Positions 1-7,907 of a DNA stretch of 9,029 nucleotides are shown piece after piece (the stretch's first letter is position 1; each line of letters begins with the position of its first letter). The position numbers and the translations under genes are program-made. Under the pieces are notes generated by a model that searched no databases, was not told where the DNA came from, and worked only from the letters and a program-made list of their open reading frames with translations. The stretch is from positions 1 to 9,029 of the forward strand of contig JALVFC010000343.1 of the NCBI GenBank assembly GCA_027030285.1, written 5' to 3'. Source of the DNA: Thiotrichaceae bacterium (GTDB lineage: Bacteria > Pseudomonadota > Gammaproteobacteria > Thiotrichales > Thiotrichaceae).

Positions 1-1
1 C

Positions 2-988
2 ATTGATGATGGTGCTTCCACACTGACAGGAACTGACGGTGATAAAGACTATGTGATTGAGTTCATTGTTACTTCTGCTGCAAACTCTGGTCGCACAGAT
101 AGCATCAAACATGCAGTTGACGTTAAGTCAACACCCGCTATCAGTATTACACCAGATGGCCAAAACCAGATCCAGCCAGGCGGTACTGTTGAATATCCAC
201 ATAAACTAGTTAATGATGGCAATGTGGATGAGGCTGTAGAACTTACTGCAAATAACAGTGATACAGACTGGAATTCTACTACCCTGATTGATACTGATGG
301 TGATGGAGTTGGTGATACTGAACTGGTTAACCTGAAGAAAAATGATGTCATCAAAGTTTATAACCAGGATGGTTCCACATCGAATGTGACACTAACAGAT
401 ATTGATAATGATGGTCTGGTTGAATTTCCTTTGGCTCCTGGACAGTCTGTCAAACTCACTAATAAGGTGTTTGCACCGGCAGACGCACCACAGGGTGAGG
501 TTAATGCCACAACTCTGCAGGCACAGGATCCAAATGGTAATGTTCGAAATATTGCAAAAGATACCAGTAATGTAATCCTTGGTCAGGTACGTCTGGATAA
601 GACTGTTGCTTTACAAACGGACTGTACTGATCCTGCTACTATTGGGACTTTCTCTGCGATTCAGTCATCCAAGGTAGAACCTGGTCAGTGTGCAGTTTGG
701 CAGATTGTTGCCAAGAACGAAGGTGATGCACTGGTCAAGAATGTTGTTGTTAGCGATAACGTTCCAGCTTACACCGCATCACTGGCCAACTCATTGCAGT
801 ACTGTAAAGGCTTCGGTTGTACGCCTGCTACGGTTACTGATGCAGCTGGTGACGATGCTGGTGAGATAGTTAACGATCTGGTGAGGTTCTATCTGGGTAC
901 TAATTCAAATCCAGCTACCAAGCTGGGGGGCGAACTGTTACCAGGTGAATCAGCAACTGTACGTTTTACTGTCAAAATTGATGAGTAA
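2..988 (+). CDS. DUF11 repeat surface protein, C-terminal part (5' end outside window)
   Basis: The frame is open from base 2 to a TAA at 986-988, giving 328 visible residues. The true start lies upstream, and the GTG at 53 is only an internal codon. The fragment begins with the end of one module. Next comes a module with a PHxLxNxGN motif (visible residues 66-74) and two acidic, calcium-loop-like stretches, DTDGDGVGDTE (bases 290-322) and DIDNDGLVE (398-424). A DUF11-type Ig-like domain follows from about residue 196 to the end. It has the typical LDKTV opening, an EPGQCAVWQIVAKNEGD core and a closing LPGESATVRFTVKI. Four cysteines in this last domain could form two disulfides. The protein ends right after the DUF11 fold. 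I see no LPXTG, PEP-CTERM or beta-barrel anchor, so it must be held by something else or released. Its role as a surface or fibre subunit is inferred from the family and from the neighbours. The same block order occurs near the N-terminus of the gene at 1408. Confidence 0.85.
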   Translation: MDDGASTLTGTDGDKDYVIEFIVTSAANSGRTDSIKHAVDVKSTPAISITPDGQNQIQPGGTVEYPHKLVNDGNVDEAVELTANNSDTDWNSTTLIDTDGDGVGDTELVNLKKNDVIKVYNQDGSTSNVTLTDIDNDGLVEFPLAPGQSVKLTNKVFAPADAPQGEVNATTLQAQDPNGNVRNIAKDTSNVILGQVRLDKTVALQTDCTDPATIGTFSAIQSSKVEPGQCAVWQIVAKNEGDALVKNVVVSDNVPAYTASLANSLQYCKGFGCTPATVTDAAGDDAGEIVNDLVRFYLGTNSNPATKLGGELLPGESATVRFTVKIDE

Positions 989-1002
989 TACTTAACACGA
1001 CC

Positions 1003-1038
1003 AACAGCCAGGCTAACGGATTGGCCTGGTTGTTTATT
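1003..1038 (+). terminator. Probable rho-independent terminator of the first gene
   Basis: Fourteen bases after the TAA at 986-988, an 11-bp stem (1003-1013 with 1024-1034, one G-U pair) closes a 10-base loop. The arms are AACAGCCAGGC and GCCTGGTTGTT. The 3' arm runs into TTTATT. The T tract is short and interrupted, so termination may be incomplete. That would let the structured region downstream be transcribed as a leader. Confidence 0.7.
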
Positions 1039-1057
1039 ACCTGCAGGGGACCTCTAT

Positions 1058-1090
1058 ATGCCTGAATTACTAGGGATCTCCTACAGGTAG
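1058..1090 (+). CDS. Possible 10-residue leader peptide (MPELLGISYR)
   Basis: The short ORF ATG 1058 to TAG 1088-1090 encodes MPELLGISYR. It is preceded by a strong Shine-Dalgarno-like AGGGGA at 1045-1050, with 7 bases between it and the ATG. The last codons and the stop overlap the 5' strand of a possible pseudoknot helix (1078-1083) and a small hairpin (1086-1100). A terminating ribosome would therefore disrupt both. I see no run of one amino acid's codons as in classic attenuators. The peptide is unrecognised, and expression depends on transcription reaching this far past the terminator at 1003-1038 or on an unseen promoter. Confidence 0.25.
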   Translation: MPELLGISYR

Positions 1091-1149
1091 TAAATCTACC
1101 GGGTGCGGTTAGGAGTTAAGCTTGCAGCTATTCAGAAAAAATCACCGCA
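1078..1149 (+). ncRNA. Candidate H-type pseudoknot in the intergenic/leader region
   Basis: Helix A pairs CTCCTA (1078-1083) with TAGGAG (1110-1115). Helix B pairs TGCGGT (1104-1109) with ACCGCA (1144-1149). The two cross, and the 5' strand of B directly abuts the 3' strand of A with no intervening base, which is the geometry that allows coaxial stacking. Loop 1 holds a small hairpin, GGTAG-TAAAT-CTACC (1086-1100). The last loop (1116-1143) ends with an A-rich stretch (AGAAAAAA). No known riboswitch class was recognised. The fold is deduced by hand and has no covariation support here. Confidence 0.35.
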
Positions 1150-1153
1150 TATC

Positions 1154-1189
1154 AGGCACATATTCCTGGCTAAGCTCCCAGGAAAGCCT
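1154..1189 (+). ncRNA. Long hairpin in the intergenic/leader region
   Basis: TTCCTGG (1163-1169) pairs perfectly with CCAGGAA (1178-1184) around an 8-base loop. After an asymmetric internal loop, AGGC (1154-1157) pairs with GCCT (1186-1189). The sequence after it is AATAGATAATAATAATA, not a T run, so this is not an intrinsic terminator. It sits between the candidate pseudoknot and the three-way-junction-like fold, and may be part of one structured leader. Confidence 0.4.
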
Positions 1190-1242
1190 CAATAGATAAT
1201 AATAATATAACTATTCAGCATAACGGATATGTCAAGTGGCAA

Positions 1243-1323
1243 GTAATTGATGATAAAGCCTCGGTAGGAAACTACCGCTGAGCTTACAGAGGGGCATTCA
1301 CAGAGTCCCGGATCATCAATAAC
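1243..1323 (+). ncRNA. Three-way-junction-like RNA fold upstream of the large gene
   Basis: The closing helix pairs ATTGATGAT (1246-1254) with ATCATCAAT (1312-1320), 9 perfect base pairs. It extends by two more pairs beyond an A-A mismatch (1243-1244 with 1322-1323). Inside lie two arms. Arm 1 is AAGC/GCTT (1256-1259 with 1282-1285), an internal loop, then CGGTAG/CTACCG (1262-1267 with 1272-1277) capped by a GAAA tetraloop. Arm 2 is GGGGC/GTCCC (1291-1295 with 1305-1309, one G-U). A compact junction with a GNRA cap resembles regulatory RNAs in general. However, the conserved sequences of c-di-GMP-I, TPP, cobalamin and purine riboswitches are not present. It ends 84 bases before the ATG at 1408. 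It could be a cis-regulatory element or a small RNA. Confidence 0.45.
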
Positions 1324-1331
1324 GTATTTCC

Positions 1332-1361
1332 TTTACTCTAGTGATGCTGAGTAGTTACATA
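1332..1361 (+). promoter_or_regulatory. Weak candidate sigma70-type promoter
   Basis: TTTACT (1332-1337) lies 17 bases before TTACAT (1355-1360), or 18 before TACATA (1356-1361). Both boxes are poor matches. If it is real, the -10 region lies inside the dyad at 1351-1369, and the structured RNA at 1243-1323 would be upstream of the transcript instead of in its leader. Confidence 0.2.
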
Positions 1362-1369
1362 ATAATTAC
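1347..1369 (+). promoter_or_regulatory. Candidate operator: dyad shared with the region upstream of the gene at 8595
   Basis: GTAGTTAC (1351-1358), a 3-base spacer (ATA) and ATAATTAC (1362-1369) form an imperfect dyad; six of eight positions of the second half match GTAACTAC. The 14 bases CTGAGTAGTTACAT (1347-1360) recur exactly, in reverse complement, at 8520-8533, in the upstream region of the next DUF11 gene. The site lies 38 bases before the ATG at 1408. The binding protein is not known. Confidence 0.5.
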
Positions 1370-1407
1370 AACAAACCTGAAAATTATAAAAATAAAAGGT
1401 AACCATC

Positions 1408-4400
1408 ATGCGCTTCCTAAATCGATCCTGGCACATACAGTTATTGACCACTCTAGTTGCTGTTTTTTTTACCCTGCCCGTTATTGCTGAAATTGCACCA
1501 GCAGGAGTGACTATTACCAATCGTGCGGAAGTCTCCTGGTTTGATACCAAAGATGGCATCGTCAAAAAAATGTTTTCTAATGTTTCGCAGATTGAAGTAG
1601 CCAAGTTATATGCACTTGACCTTGAGCGAGATAATAACCAGTTAGTACAGCCTGGTCAGCCTATAAGCCTGCCGCATCGCCTGACAAATACTGGTAACAC
1701 TTTTTCGAATTATGAATTACAAATAGAAGACCAGAATACAGATTCTGGCTCATTACAGAATATTCATCTGTTTACAGATATTAACGGCAATGGTGTCGCA
1801 AACTCGGGTGAACCCGAAATCCTGCCTGTAGCCTGTACAACACCTGCAACGGGAGTGACGTGTTATAAAATAGAAACACTACAGGCTGGCGAATTAACAG
1901 AGTTTGTATTAACAGGGACTGTAGACTCCAGTGCGGCAGCGAATGATAGTTTCAGGTATAGCTTACATGCAATTTCACTGTTTGATACCACTAAGCAGGA
2001 TACAAATCTGGATTCCGTGCAAGTAAAAGAAGGCGCAACCTTATCAGTTAACAAGACAGTCGCACCTACCTGTGGAACACCAGTTAAATCCAATGACGTC
2101 GTCCAGTATAGTATTAATTTTACTAACACGGGTAATGCAACACCTGATAGCCGAACATTCCATATTGATGATGCCGATGTTGATGGCGCGATTCTTGAAG
2201 ACACCCTACCGTCCAACCTCAACCTGGATAAAAGTTATGCTCCATCTTATGCTCCGGTACAGGGACAGGTCGTAGTACAACTAAAAATAGACGAGGGTAC
2301 GAATCGCTGGATTACATACGCAAGCTGGAACGGTACCTCAACTGTCAGCAAAATAGGTTTGTTTTTACCTGTAGTACAAATGCAGCCGCATCAAAGTGGC
2401 AAGCTGGAGTTTAAACTCACTGCTGACAGTAATTTAACCACGGGTACGGTTTATAACGAAGCTGGTTTTAATACTGACCAGGATCCAGATATTGAGTTTT
2501 TGAGTAATCAGGTTTGTACCACGTTGGTAGCCAGTAAAAGCACTTCAGGTAATCCTGGTGGCGATAATGAAGCCGAAATACGCTTTTTGGCTCCTGTGTT
2601 AGATATTAAAAGAAGTGGCGGCATCCCCAATTTTAATACGAGTACAGACTTTGAAGATGCTCCATACTATCAGCTGGATAACGGCTTTGGTGACCTGGGA
2701 CCCAGTGGTTATAACACGATGCGCGATGGTGTATATATCGAGGTTCACTCTACTGGTCTGAATAGTAATGAAGATACTCCTGAAATACATATGGTTACAG
2801 TCAGTTCAGCAACGGGTGACAGTATTCAGGTGGCGGTGCTTGAAACTGGACCTAACACCGGCATTTTCAGAAGTATCCGTGCAGTACGTTTAAGTGCAAC
2901 AGAGCGTGGGAATGGTGCAAACTGTCCTGCAGCAGCCACCAATGTAGACTATTTGGCTGAAGAAACGGGCTGTGTTTTAAACAGTGTGGCAGATGGCAAT
3001 TTGCGTGCCAGTATTAATGACCCTGGTGTTGGTCAAATACTCACGGATTCTGCATTAATTGACCCGTTAGGTGTGGTTTTTGACTCGGCATATAACTATC
3101 CTGTCGCGGGTGCGTTGGTCACTATCCACAATGCAGACGGTACAATAGCTGAGAATCCAGTCACTGGTCAGCCTTATCCATCACAATTGACAGATGTGGA
3201 TGGCAGATACCAGTTTCCGTTTCTGTTTCCACAGGATGCTACGCATTCAGGGCAATATTATCTACAGGTTGAGCCACCCAAAGGTTACAGTTTCCCCAGT
3301 AAAATGCCTGCCATTACCCTGGTTGGGAATACTGGACGCCATGTTAATGCATACTCTTACGGTATTGATGGGCAGGATGGCGTGACTGGTAGTGGTATTT
3401 TCACCTTGTTAGCAAGCTCAGCTGACCTGGTTGCTGACCTGCCACTAGATCCTGATGTTAGCGATGTGCTGACACTTGACAAGTCAACAACACGCCCTCA
3501 GGTGGGAATTGGTGACTTTGTGACATACTCAATAGATATTCAAAATCATAGTGATCAGCGTGATAACTTTGATCCCGCCAATACGTTTGATCCCAAGCTG
3601 TATGCTGTGGAGCTACATGACAAGCTGCCCTATGGTTTCCGTTATGTGTCAGGTACGGCATTTCTGGATGGTCAGAAAATAGCTGATCCAGTCGGAGCAC
3701 CAGGACCAAACCTGACCTTTTCAATATTCAATAATCCGGTTGATCTTTCGCTGGATAATCAGAAGCATACCTTGACCTATCGGGTGCGCGTAAGTGCTGG
3801 AGCCATTGATGGTGACGGTGTAAATACTGCCTCGGCGACCAGTCGTACCGTAAATAGCTCGACGGTGAACTCAAATACGACCAGTGCAAAAGTCACTATC
3901 TCCCAGGATGGTGTGCTCGATGCCCGGGGAATTGTATTTGGTAAAGTGTATGTGGATGCGAATTGTGATGGTATTCAACACGAAGGTGAATGGCCTATCG
4001 GTGGCGTCAAGCTGTATATGGAAGATGGTACTTGGGTGATAACTGATGGGAATGGTCAGTATAGCCTCTACGGTATTAACCCCGGCAATCACGTCATTAA
4101 GGTAGATCCGGTAACCTTGCCTGACGGTGTTGTTTTAAAGCCTACTGATAACCGGCACATGGCTGCACCAGACAGTCGTCTGGTAGACCTGACAACGGGC
4201 GAATTTCATCGTGCAGACTTTGTAGCTGGTTGTCCCAAAGCTGATGCAGAATATGTGTTTGAACAAATTCAGGCACGTAATGCCGGAACCAATGATTACA
4301 TGCTGGAAAATGCCCAGAAATATGATCCCAACAAGCCATATGTGGTGAATGATCTGGCTCGCAAAACCGGTTCTGACGGTGACTTGTCAAATGGCACTGT

Positions 4401-7400
4401 AGGCTTTACACAGCAGCAAGTTGCAAAACAGGTCGCTATAGGACCACAGATCAATCGAGGCTATTCATATATGGTAGCCAGATATCGCAGCAAGGCGGCA
4501 GCAGCGCAGGCACTGGCTAATCTTCCAGCATCCGTAAGGCCTCAAGCTTATATCTATCCGGAAGGGGATTTGCAGACCTTGCGTGTTGGTTTTAGTTTGC
4601 AAAAGCATGGTCTGGACAGCCTCGGTCAGAAGTTGCAGAAGCTTAATCTTAAGGCAACACGTGTCACTACAATCTACGAACGTTTGCCCACGGTTGTCAT
4701 TGACAGGCTTGAAGCTCCCAAGGGGGCACATACTATGCCAACACCACAGGTTGCCATCAAACAGGTCAGCAAACAGCAGGCAAAGCAGGGTATCTGGCTA
4801 TGGCCAAAGAACGATACAAGCTTTGATGGACGCTTTATGGTCGTTACCAGAGCGGGTTTGACACCTACACTGGTGGTTAATGGCAAGCCAGTATCCAAGG
4901 CACAGATTGGTGAGCGTATAGAGAACAAACGTGAAAGAGCACAAATCGTTGCCTGGTATGGTGTTGATTTGCAACCTGGTGAGAACAAGGTGGAAGTTGT
5001 CGCCAGGGATATGTTTGGCAATACCCGTACTTTAGTATCAGGTACTTTCAAACGTCCTGATAATGCAGTCAAGATCAAGCTTGTTCCCGCCAGTGATGTA
5101 TTACCTGCTGATGGTGGACGCTCATATCTGCCAGTAACTATCAAGCTACTGGATGAGAATGGTTATCCAGCACGTGGTACACATTTTGTGACACTGGAGG
5201 CCAGTGATGGGCGTTGGGTTGAGCGCGATATTCAGGATCAGACACCAGGGCGTCAGGTACGCGTTATAAATGGTGAACGTGTTGTCCATTTGCGTAGTTC
5301 TGAGTATACCGGAGATGTCATTCTGCGGGCATCAGATGGTCATCTGCAAGCTGAGAAAACCGTATCACAGGTTGCAGCACTCCGTCCCCTCATGGCAGCA
5401 GGTATTATTGAAGTCAATGCCTTTAATAACTCGTTTGACAATCGCCTGAATGCGCCACTGAGCCAGCGTGATAAATCTGGACTCAATAGCCGGGCTGCTA
5501 TTTTCATGAAGGGCAGGGTACGTGGCAACGCACATTTAACGCTGTCCTATGACACGGCTAAAGACACTAACGGGCAACGTTTCCGTGATATTAATCCGAA
5601 TACCGGATATCCGATGTATGGCGATGCCTCACAACGGGGGTATGAAGCACAAAGTCGTAGCAAGCTGTATGCAAAAATAGAAAAAGGGAAAAACAGTTTG
5701 TTATGGGGTGACTACCTGACTGATGCCTACGCACATCATGAAAGTGTAGCCAGAGTACAGCGTAGCCTGACCGGTGCTAATGGTATTCTGGATGATGGTA
5801 CTAATCGTTTGCAGGTTTATGTGGCACGTCCTGAAGATAATCACATCACTGAAGAACTCCGTGGACAGGGTACAGCACTGAACTACCGGATTAGCAAACA
5901 TCCTGTGATACGCAACAGTGAAGTTGTAGAGATTATCACTTACTCACGTGACAATCCTGGCGTGGTACTTAGTTTAAGGCAGCTAACCCGTTTTGGAGAC
6001 TATACACTGGATGATATTACGGGTGACTTGAGTTTCTCTGATTCCATTCCGGCTCTGGATGAAAACCAGAATCCTGTATATATTCGGGTTACTTATGATG
6101 TTGAAAGTAATGGTGATACGTATACTGTTGGCGGGATACGACTGAACAGCCAGCTAACAGACGAATTAAACCTGGGGGCGAGTTACTCGGTTGATAACAA
6201 TCAGAGTACTGGCAAAACCATCACAGGCGTATCAGGTGAATATAAAACAGGTGATATTCGTGTGACGGCCAGTGCAGCTGCACTGACTCATGAGGACGCT
6301 ACTAAAGGTGCTGGTAATGCTTACCGACTGGATGTAGAAAAACGCTGGGATAAAGATTCAACAACCCGGTTTAGTTATGGTCGTGCCGATGCGGGATATG
6401 ATAACCAGTCCGGTGGTATTGCTGCCAACCGTGAAGAGTCTCGTATTACACATCGTCAACGCATTAATGAGAAAGTCACGGTTAATGTGGAGGGTATTCG
6501 CAGTAAACAGCTGGATACCGATGCGACACAGCAAAGCCTGGGAGTCACCACTGATGTACGTGTTGATGACTGGACTCTGAAAGGCGGTGTGAGACATATT
6601 GTCCAGCATAACTCAGCCGACAATGATACCTTCAATACCGTGATTCTGGGGGCAAAACATCCTCTGGATATTCTCGGACGCAAAGGGCACTTTTTCGGTG
6701 AGTACGAGCAGGATATTGGTACAGCAAGCCGTAAGCGTATTGCTTTAGGAGGTGATATTGAAGTTCATGACAAGGTCAAGTTATATGGCCGTGCTGAACG
6801 CATTAACAGTATTACTGGGGTTAGCGGACTCAGCAGTAGTGAACAGCAGGACACGTTGTCTATCGGCATCAAATCCAATGTACTTGAATCTACTGAAATG
6901 TATTCTGAATACCGTCTGCGCGGTGCGATTGATGGACGTGATCTGGAAACCGCTTCTGGTATCCGTGGTACCTATGAGGTCAAAAAAGGTCTGTCTGTTT
7001 CTCCACGCCTGGAGGTGATTAACAGTCTCAAGGGTAATGGCAAGGATTCCGTGGCACTGTCTGTTGGCATAAAAGATACCCGTGATACCAACAACCGCAA
7101 GCTGTTGAGAGTGGAAACACGCCATGACAGTGATCGTGACTACTATGGTATTGAAGGGTCATATGTAGGGCGCGTGAACGAAGACTGGAGTCTGCTGGCT
7201 CGTGATTCATTACGCCTTGACCGCCCAGATAATGAATCCAGCAAGTATCAGAATACATTTACCATTGGCTTTGCACGCCGTCCGCGTACCGATAACAAGC
7301 ATAATATGCTGTTCCTGTACCAGAACAAACTGGAGCGGGGCTATGATGCAGATGGTGACTGCGATGCACATATTCTGTCTACCCATCAAAGCTACGAGAT

Positions 7401-7902
7401 TGATGACAGTAAAACGGTATCGGGTCGCCTTGGCGGTAAAACGGAACGGTGTTCCAAAGGTGGTACGACTTCAAGCTCCAATGCAGTAGTCATGGATGGT
7501 CGTTTTATCTGGGATATTACCAACCGCTGGGATACTGATGTACATGGCGGCTTGTTGGCAACCAGCGGTTTTGATGAGTTGCAATACTCTGCAGGACTGG
7601 GTATCAACTATCTGGTAAAACGCAATCTTAGAGTAGGAGTGGGTTATAACTTCAAGGGTTTCGAAGAAGATGATCTGGACTCGGAAGGTTATAACAAGCA
7701 GGGCGTTTATGTTGGCTTGCAATACAAGGTCGATGAAAACTCACTGGGCTGGCTCAGTGGCGATGACGGTACCGATGCAGACAATATTGATGATGCCTTC
7801 AAGGAAAAGCGACAACAAGCAATGCATAATTCGCAGCCACATAAAACAGAAAAAACGAAAGGGCTAATAGGCACATTCAAGAACTGGTTTTCAGGAGAAT
7901 AA
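1408..7902 (+). CDS. Large multi-domain outer-membrane surface protein (DUF11 / SdrD_B-like / SPOR-like / Ig-like / beta-barrel)
   Basis: The protein has 2164 residues. The ATG at 1408 follows AAAAGG (1394-1399), and an in-frame stop at 1393-1395 rules out an earlier start. A signal peptide spans residues 1-27, with cleavage after VIA. The order seen by eye is as follows. First is an AGVTITNRA block with PHRLTNTGN (89-97) and acidic loop DINGNG (124-129). Next are DUF11-like (about 210-377), an ETGPNTGIF motif (479-487), SdrD_B/carboxypeptidase-regulatory-like (552-638), DUF11 (688-831) and SdrD_B-like (839-912). Then come SPOR-like (1018-1097), an Ig-like domain (1128-1219) and a Big_1/invasin-like domain (1220-1320). 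From about 1332 to 2107 the sequence is rich in alternating beta strands and contains YPMYGD (1401) and LLWGDY (1432), as expected of a large outer-membrane barrel. A tail (2108-2164) has an acidic patch (six Asp in 2119-2129) and a basic end. The stop is 5 bases before the OmpA lipoprotein gene, so the two likely form an operon. The anchor or platform role is inferred. Barrel borders are approximate. Confidence 0.88.
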   Translation: MRFLNRSWHIQLLTTLVAVFFTLPVIAEIAPAGVTITNRAEVSWFDTKDGIVKKMFSNVSQIEVAKLYALDLERDNNQLVQPGQPISLPHRLTNTGNTFSNYELQIEDQNTDSGSLQNIHLFTDINGNGVANSGEPEILPVACTTPATGVTCYKIETLQAGELTEFVLTGTVDSSAAANDSFRYSLHAISLFDTTKQDTNLDSVQVKEGATLSVNKTVAPTCGTPVKSNDVVQYSINFTNTGNATPDSRTFHIDDADVDGAILEDTLPSNLNLDKSYAPSYAPVQGQVVVQLKIDEGTNRWITYASWNGTSTVSKIGLFLPVVQMQPHQSGKLEFKLTADSNLTTGTVYNEAGFNTDQDPDIEFLSNQVCTTLVASKSTSGNPGGDNEAEIRFLAPVLDIKRSGGIPNFNTSTDFEDAPYYQLDNGFGDLGPSGYNTMRDGVYIEVHSTGLNSNEDTPEIHMVTVSSATGDSIQVAVLETGPNTGIFRSIRAVRLSATERGNGANCPAAATNVDYLAEETGCVLNSVADGNLRASINDPGVGQILTDSALIDPLGVVFDSAYNYPVAGALVTIHNADGTIAENPVTGQPYPSQLTDVDGRYQFPFLFPQDATHSGQYYLQVEPPKGYSFPSKMPAITLVGNTGRHVNAYSYGIDGQDGVTGSGIFTLLASSADLVADLPLDPDVSDVLTLDKSTTRPQVGIGDFVTYSIDIQNHSDQRDNFDPANTFDPKLYAVELHDKLPYGFRYVSGTAFLDGQKIADPVGAPGPNLTFSIFNNPVDLSLDNQKHTLTYRVRVSAGAIDGDGVNTASATSRTVNSSTVNSNTTSAKVTISQDGVLDARGIVFGKVYVDANCDGIQHEGEWPIGGVKLYMEDGTWVITDGNGQYSLYGINPGNHVIKVDPVTLPDGVVLKPTDNRHMAAPDSRLVDLTTGEFHRADFVAGCPKADAEYVFEQIQARNAGTNDYMLENAQKYDPNKPYVVNDLARKTGSDGDLSNGTVGFTQQQVAKQVAIGPQINRGYSYMVARYRSKAAAAQALANLPASVRPQAYIYPEGDLQTLRVGFSLQKHGLDSLGQKLQKLNLKATRVTTIYERLPTVVIDRLEAPKGAHTMPTPQVAIKQVSKQQAKQGIWLWPKNDTSFDGRFMVVTRAGLTPTLVVNGKPVSKAQIGERIENKRERAQIVAWYGVDLQPGENKVEVVARDMFGNTRTLVSGTFKRPDNAVKIKLVPASDVLPADGGRSYLPVTIKLLDENGYPARGTHFVTLEASDGRWVERDIQDQTPGRQVRVINGERVVHLRSSEYTGDVILRASDGHLQAEKTVSQVAALRPLMAAGIIEVNAFNNSFDNRLNAPLSQRDKSGLNSRAAIFMKGRVRGNAHLTLSYDTAKDTNGQRFRDINPNTGYPMYGDASQRGYEAQSRSKLYAKIEKGKNSLLWGDYLTDAYAHHESVARVQRSLTGANGILDDGTNRLQVYVARPEDNHITEELRGQGTALNYRISKHPVIRNSEVVEIITYSRDNPGVVLSLRQLTRFGDYTLDDITGDLSFSDSIPALDENQNPVYIRVTYDVESNGDTYTVGGIRLNSQLTDELNLGASYSVDNNQSTGKTITGVSGEYKTGDIRVTASAAALTHEDATKGAGNAYRLDVEKRWDKDSTTRFSYGRADAGYDNQSGGIAANREESRITHRQRINEKVTVNVEGIRSKQLDTDATQQSLGVTTDVRVDDWTLKGGVRHIVQHNSADNDTFNTVILGAKHPLDILGRKGHFFGEYEQDIGTASRKRIALGGDIEVHDKVKLYGRAERINSITGVSGLSSSEQQDTLSIGIKSNVLESTEMYSEYRLRGAIDGRDLETASGIRGTYEVKKGLSVSPRLEVINSLKGNGKDSVALSVGIKDTRDTNNRKLLRVETRHDSDRDYYGIEGSYVGRVNEDWSLLARDSLRLDRPDNESSKYQNTFTIGFARRPRTDNKHNMLFLYQNKLERGYDADGDCDAHILSTHQSYEIDDSKTVSGRLGGKTERCSKGGTTSSSNAVVMDGRFIWDITNRWDTDVHGGLLATSGFDELQYSAGLGINYLVKRNLRVGVGYNFKGFEEDDLDSEGYNKQGVYVGLQYKVDENSLGWLSGDDGTDADNIDDAFKEKRQQAMHNSQPHKTEKTKGLIGTFKNWFSGE

Positions 7903-7907
7903 TAACA

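Noticed and set aside
53..55. GTG at 53 as the start codon of the first gene
   Set aside because: The same frame stays open back to base 2 with similar composition, and the sequence after it has no signal peptide. It is an internal valine codon of a truncated gene.
1229..1267. Short ORFs starting at ATG 1229 (5 codons) and ATG 1250 (5 codons)
   Set aside because: Neither has a properly spaced Shine-Dalgarno, and both fall in or beside RNA structure. They look like chance ORFs.
1243..1323. c-di-GMP-I (GEMM) riboswitch
   Set aside because: The GAAA-capped arm and AAAGCC bases look similar, but the conserved ACGCACAGGGCAAACC and GGGACGCAAAGCC segments are missing, and the arm arrangement differs.
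1344..1488. ATG at 1344 opening a frame that overlaps the large gene's start
   Set aside because: There is no Shine-Dalgarno, the overlapping gene is clearly coding, and the peptide is a low-complexity shadow.
4674..5144. Minus-strand ORF of 156 codons within the large gene
   Set aside because: It is the antisense of a clearly coding domain region and has no recognisable domain or ribosome site. The same holds for the other minus-strand ORFs in the window.
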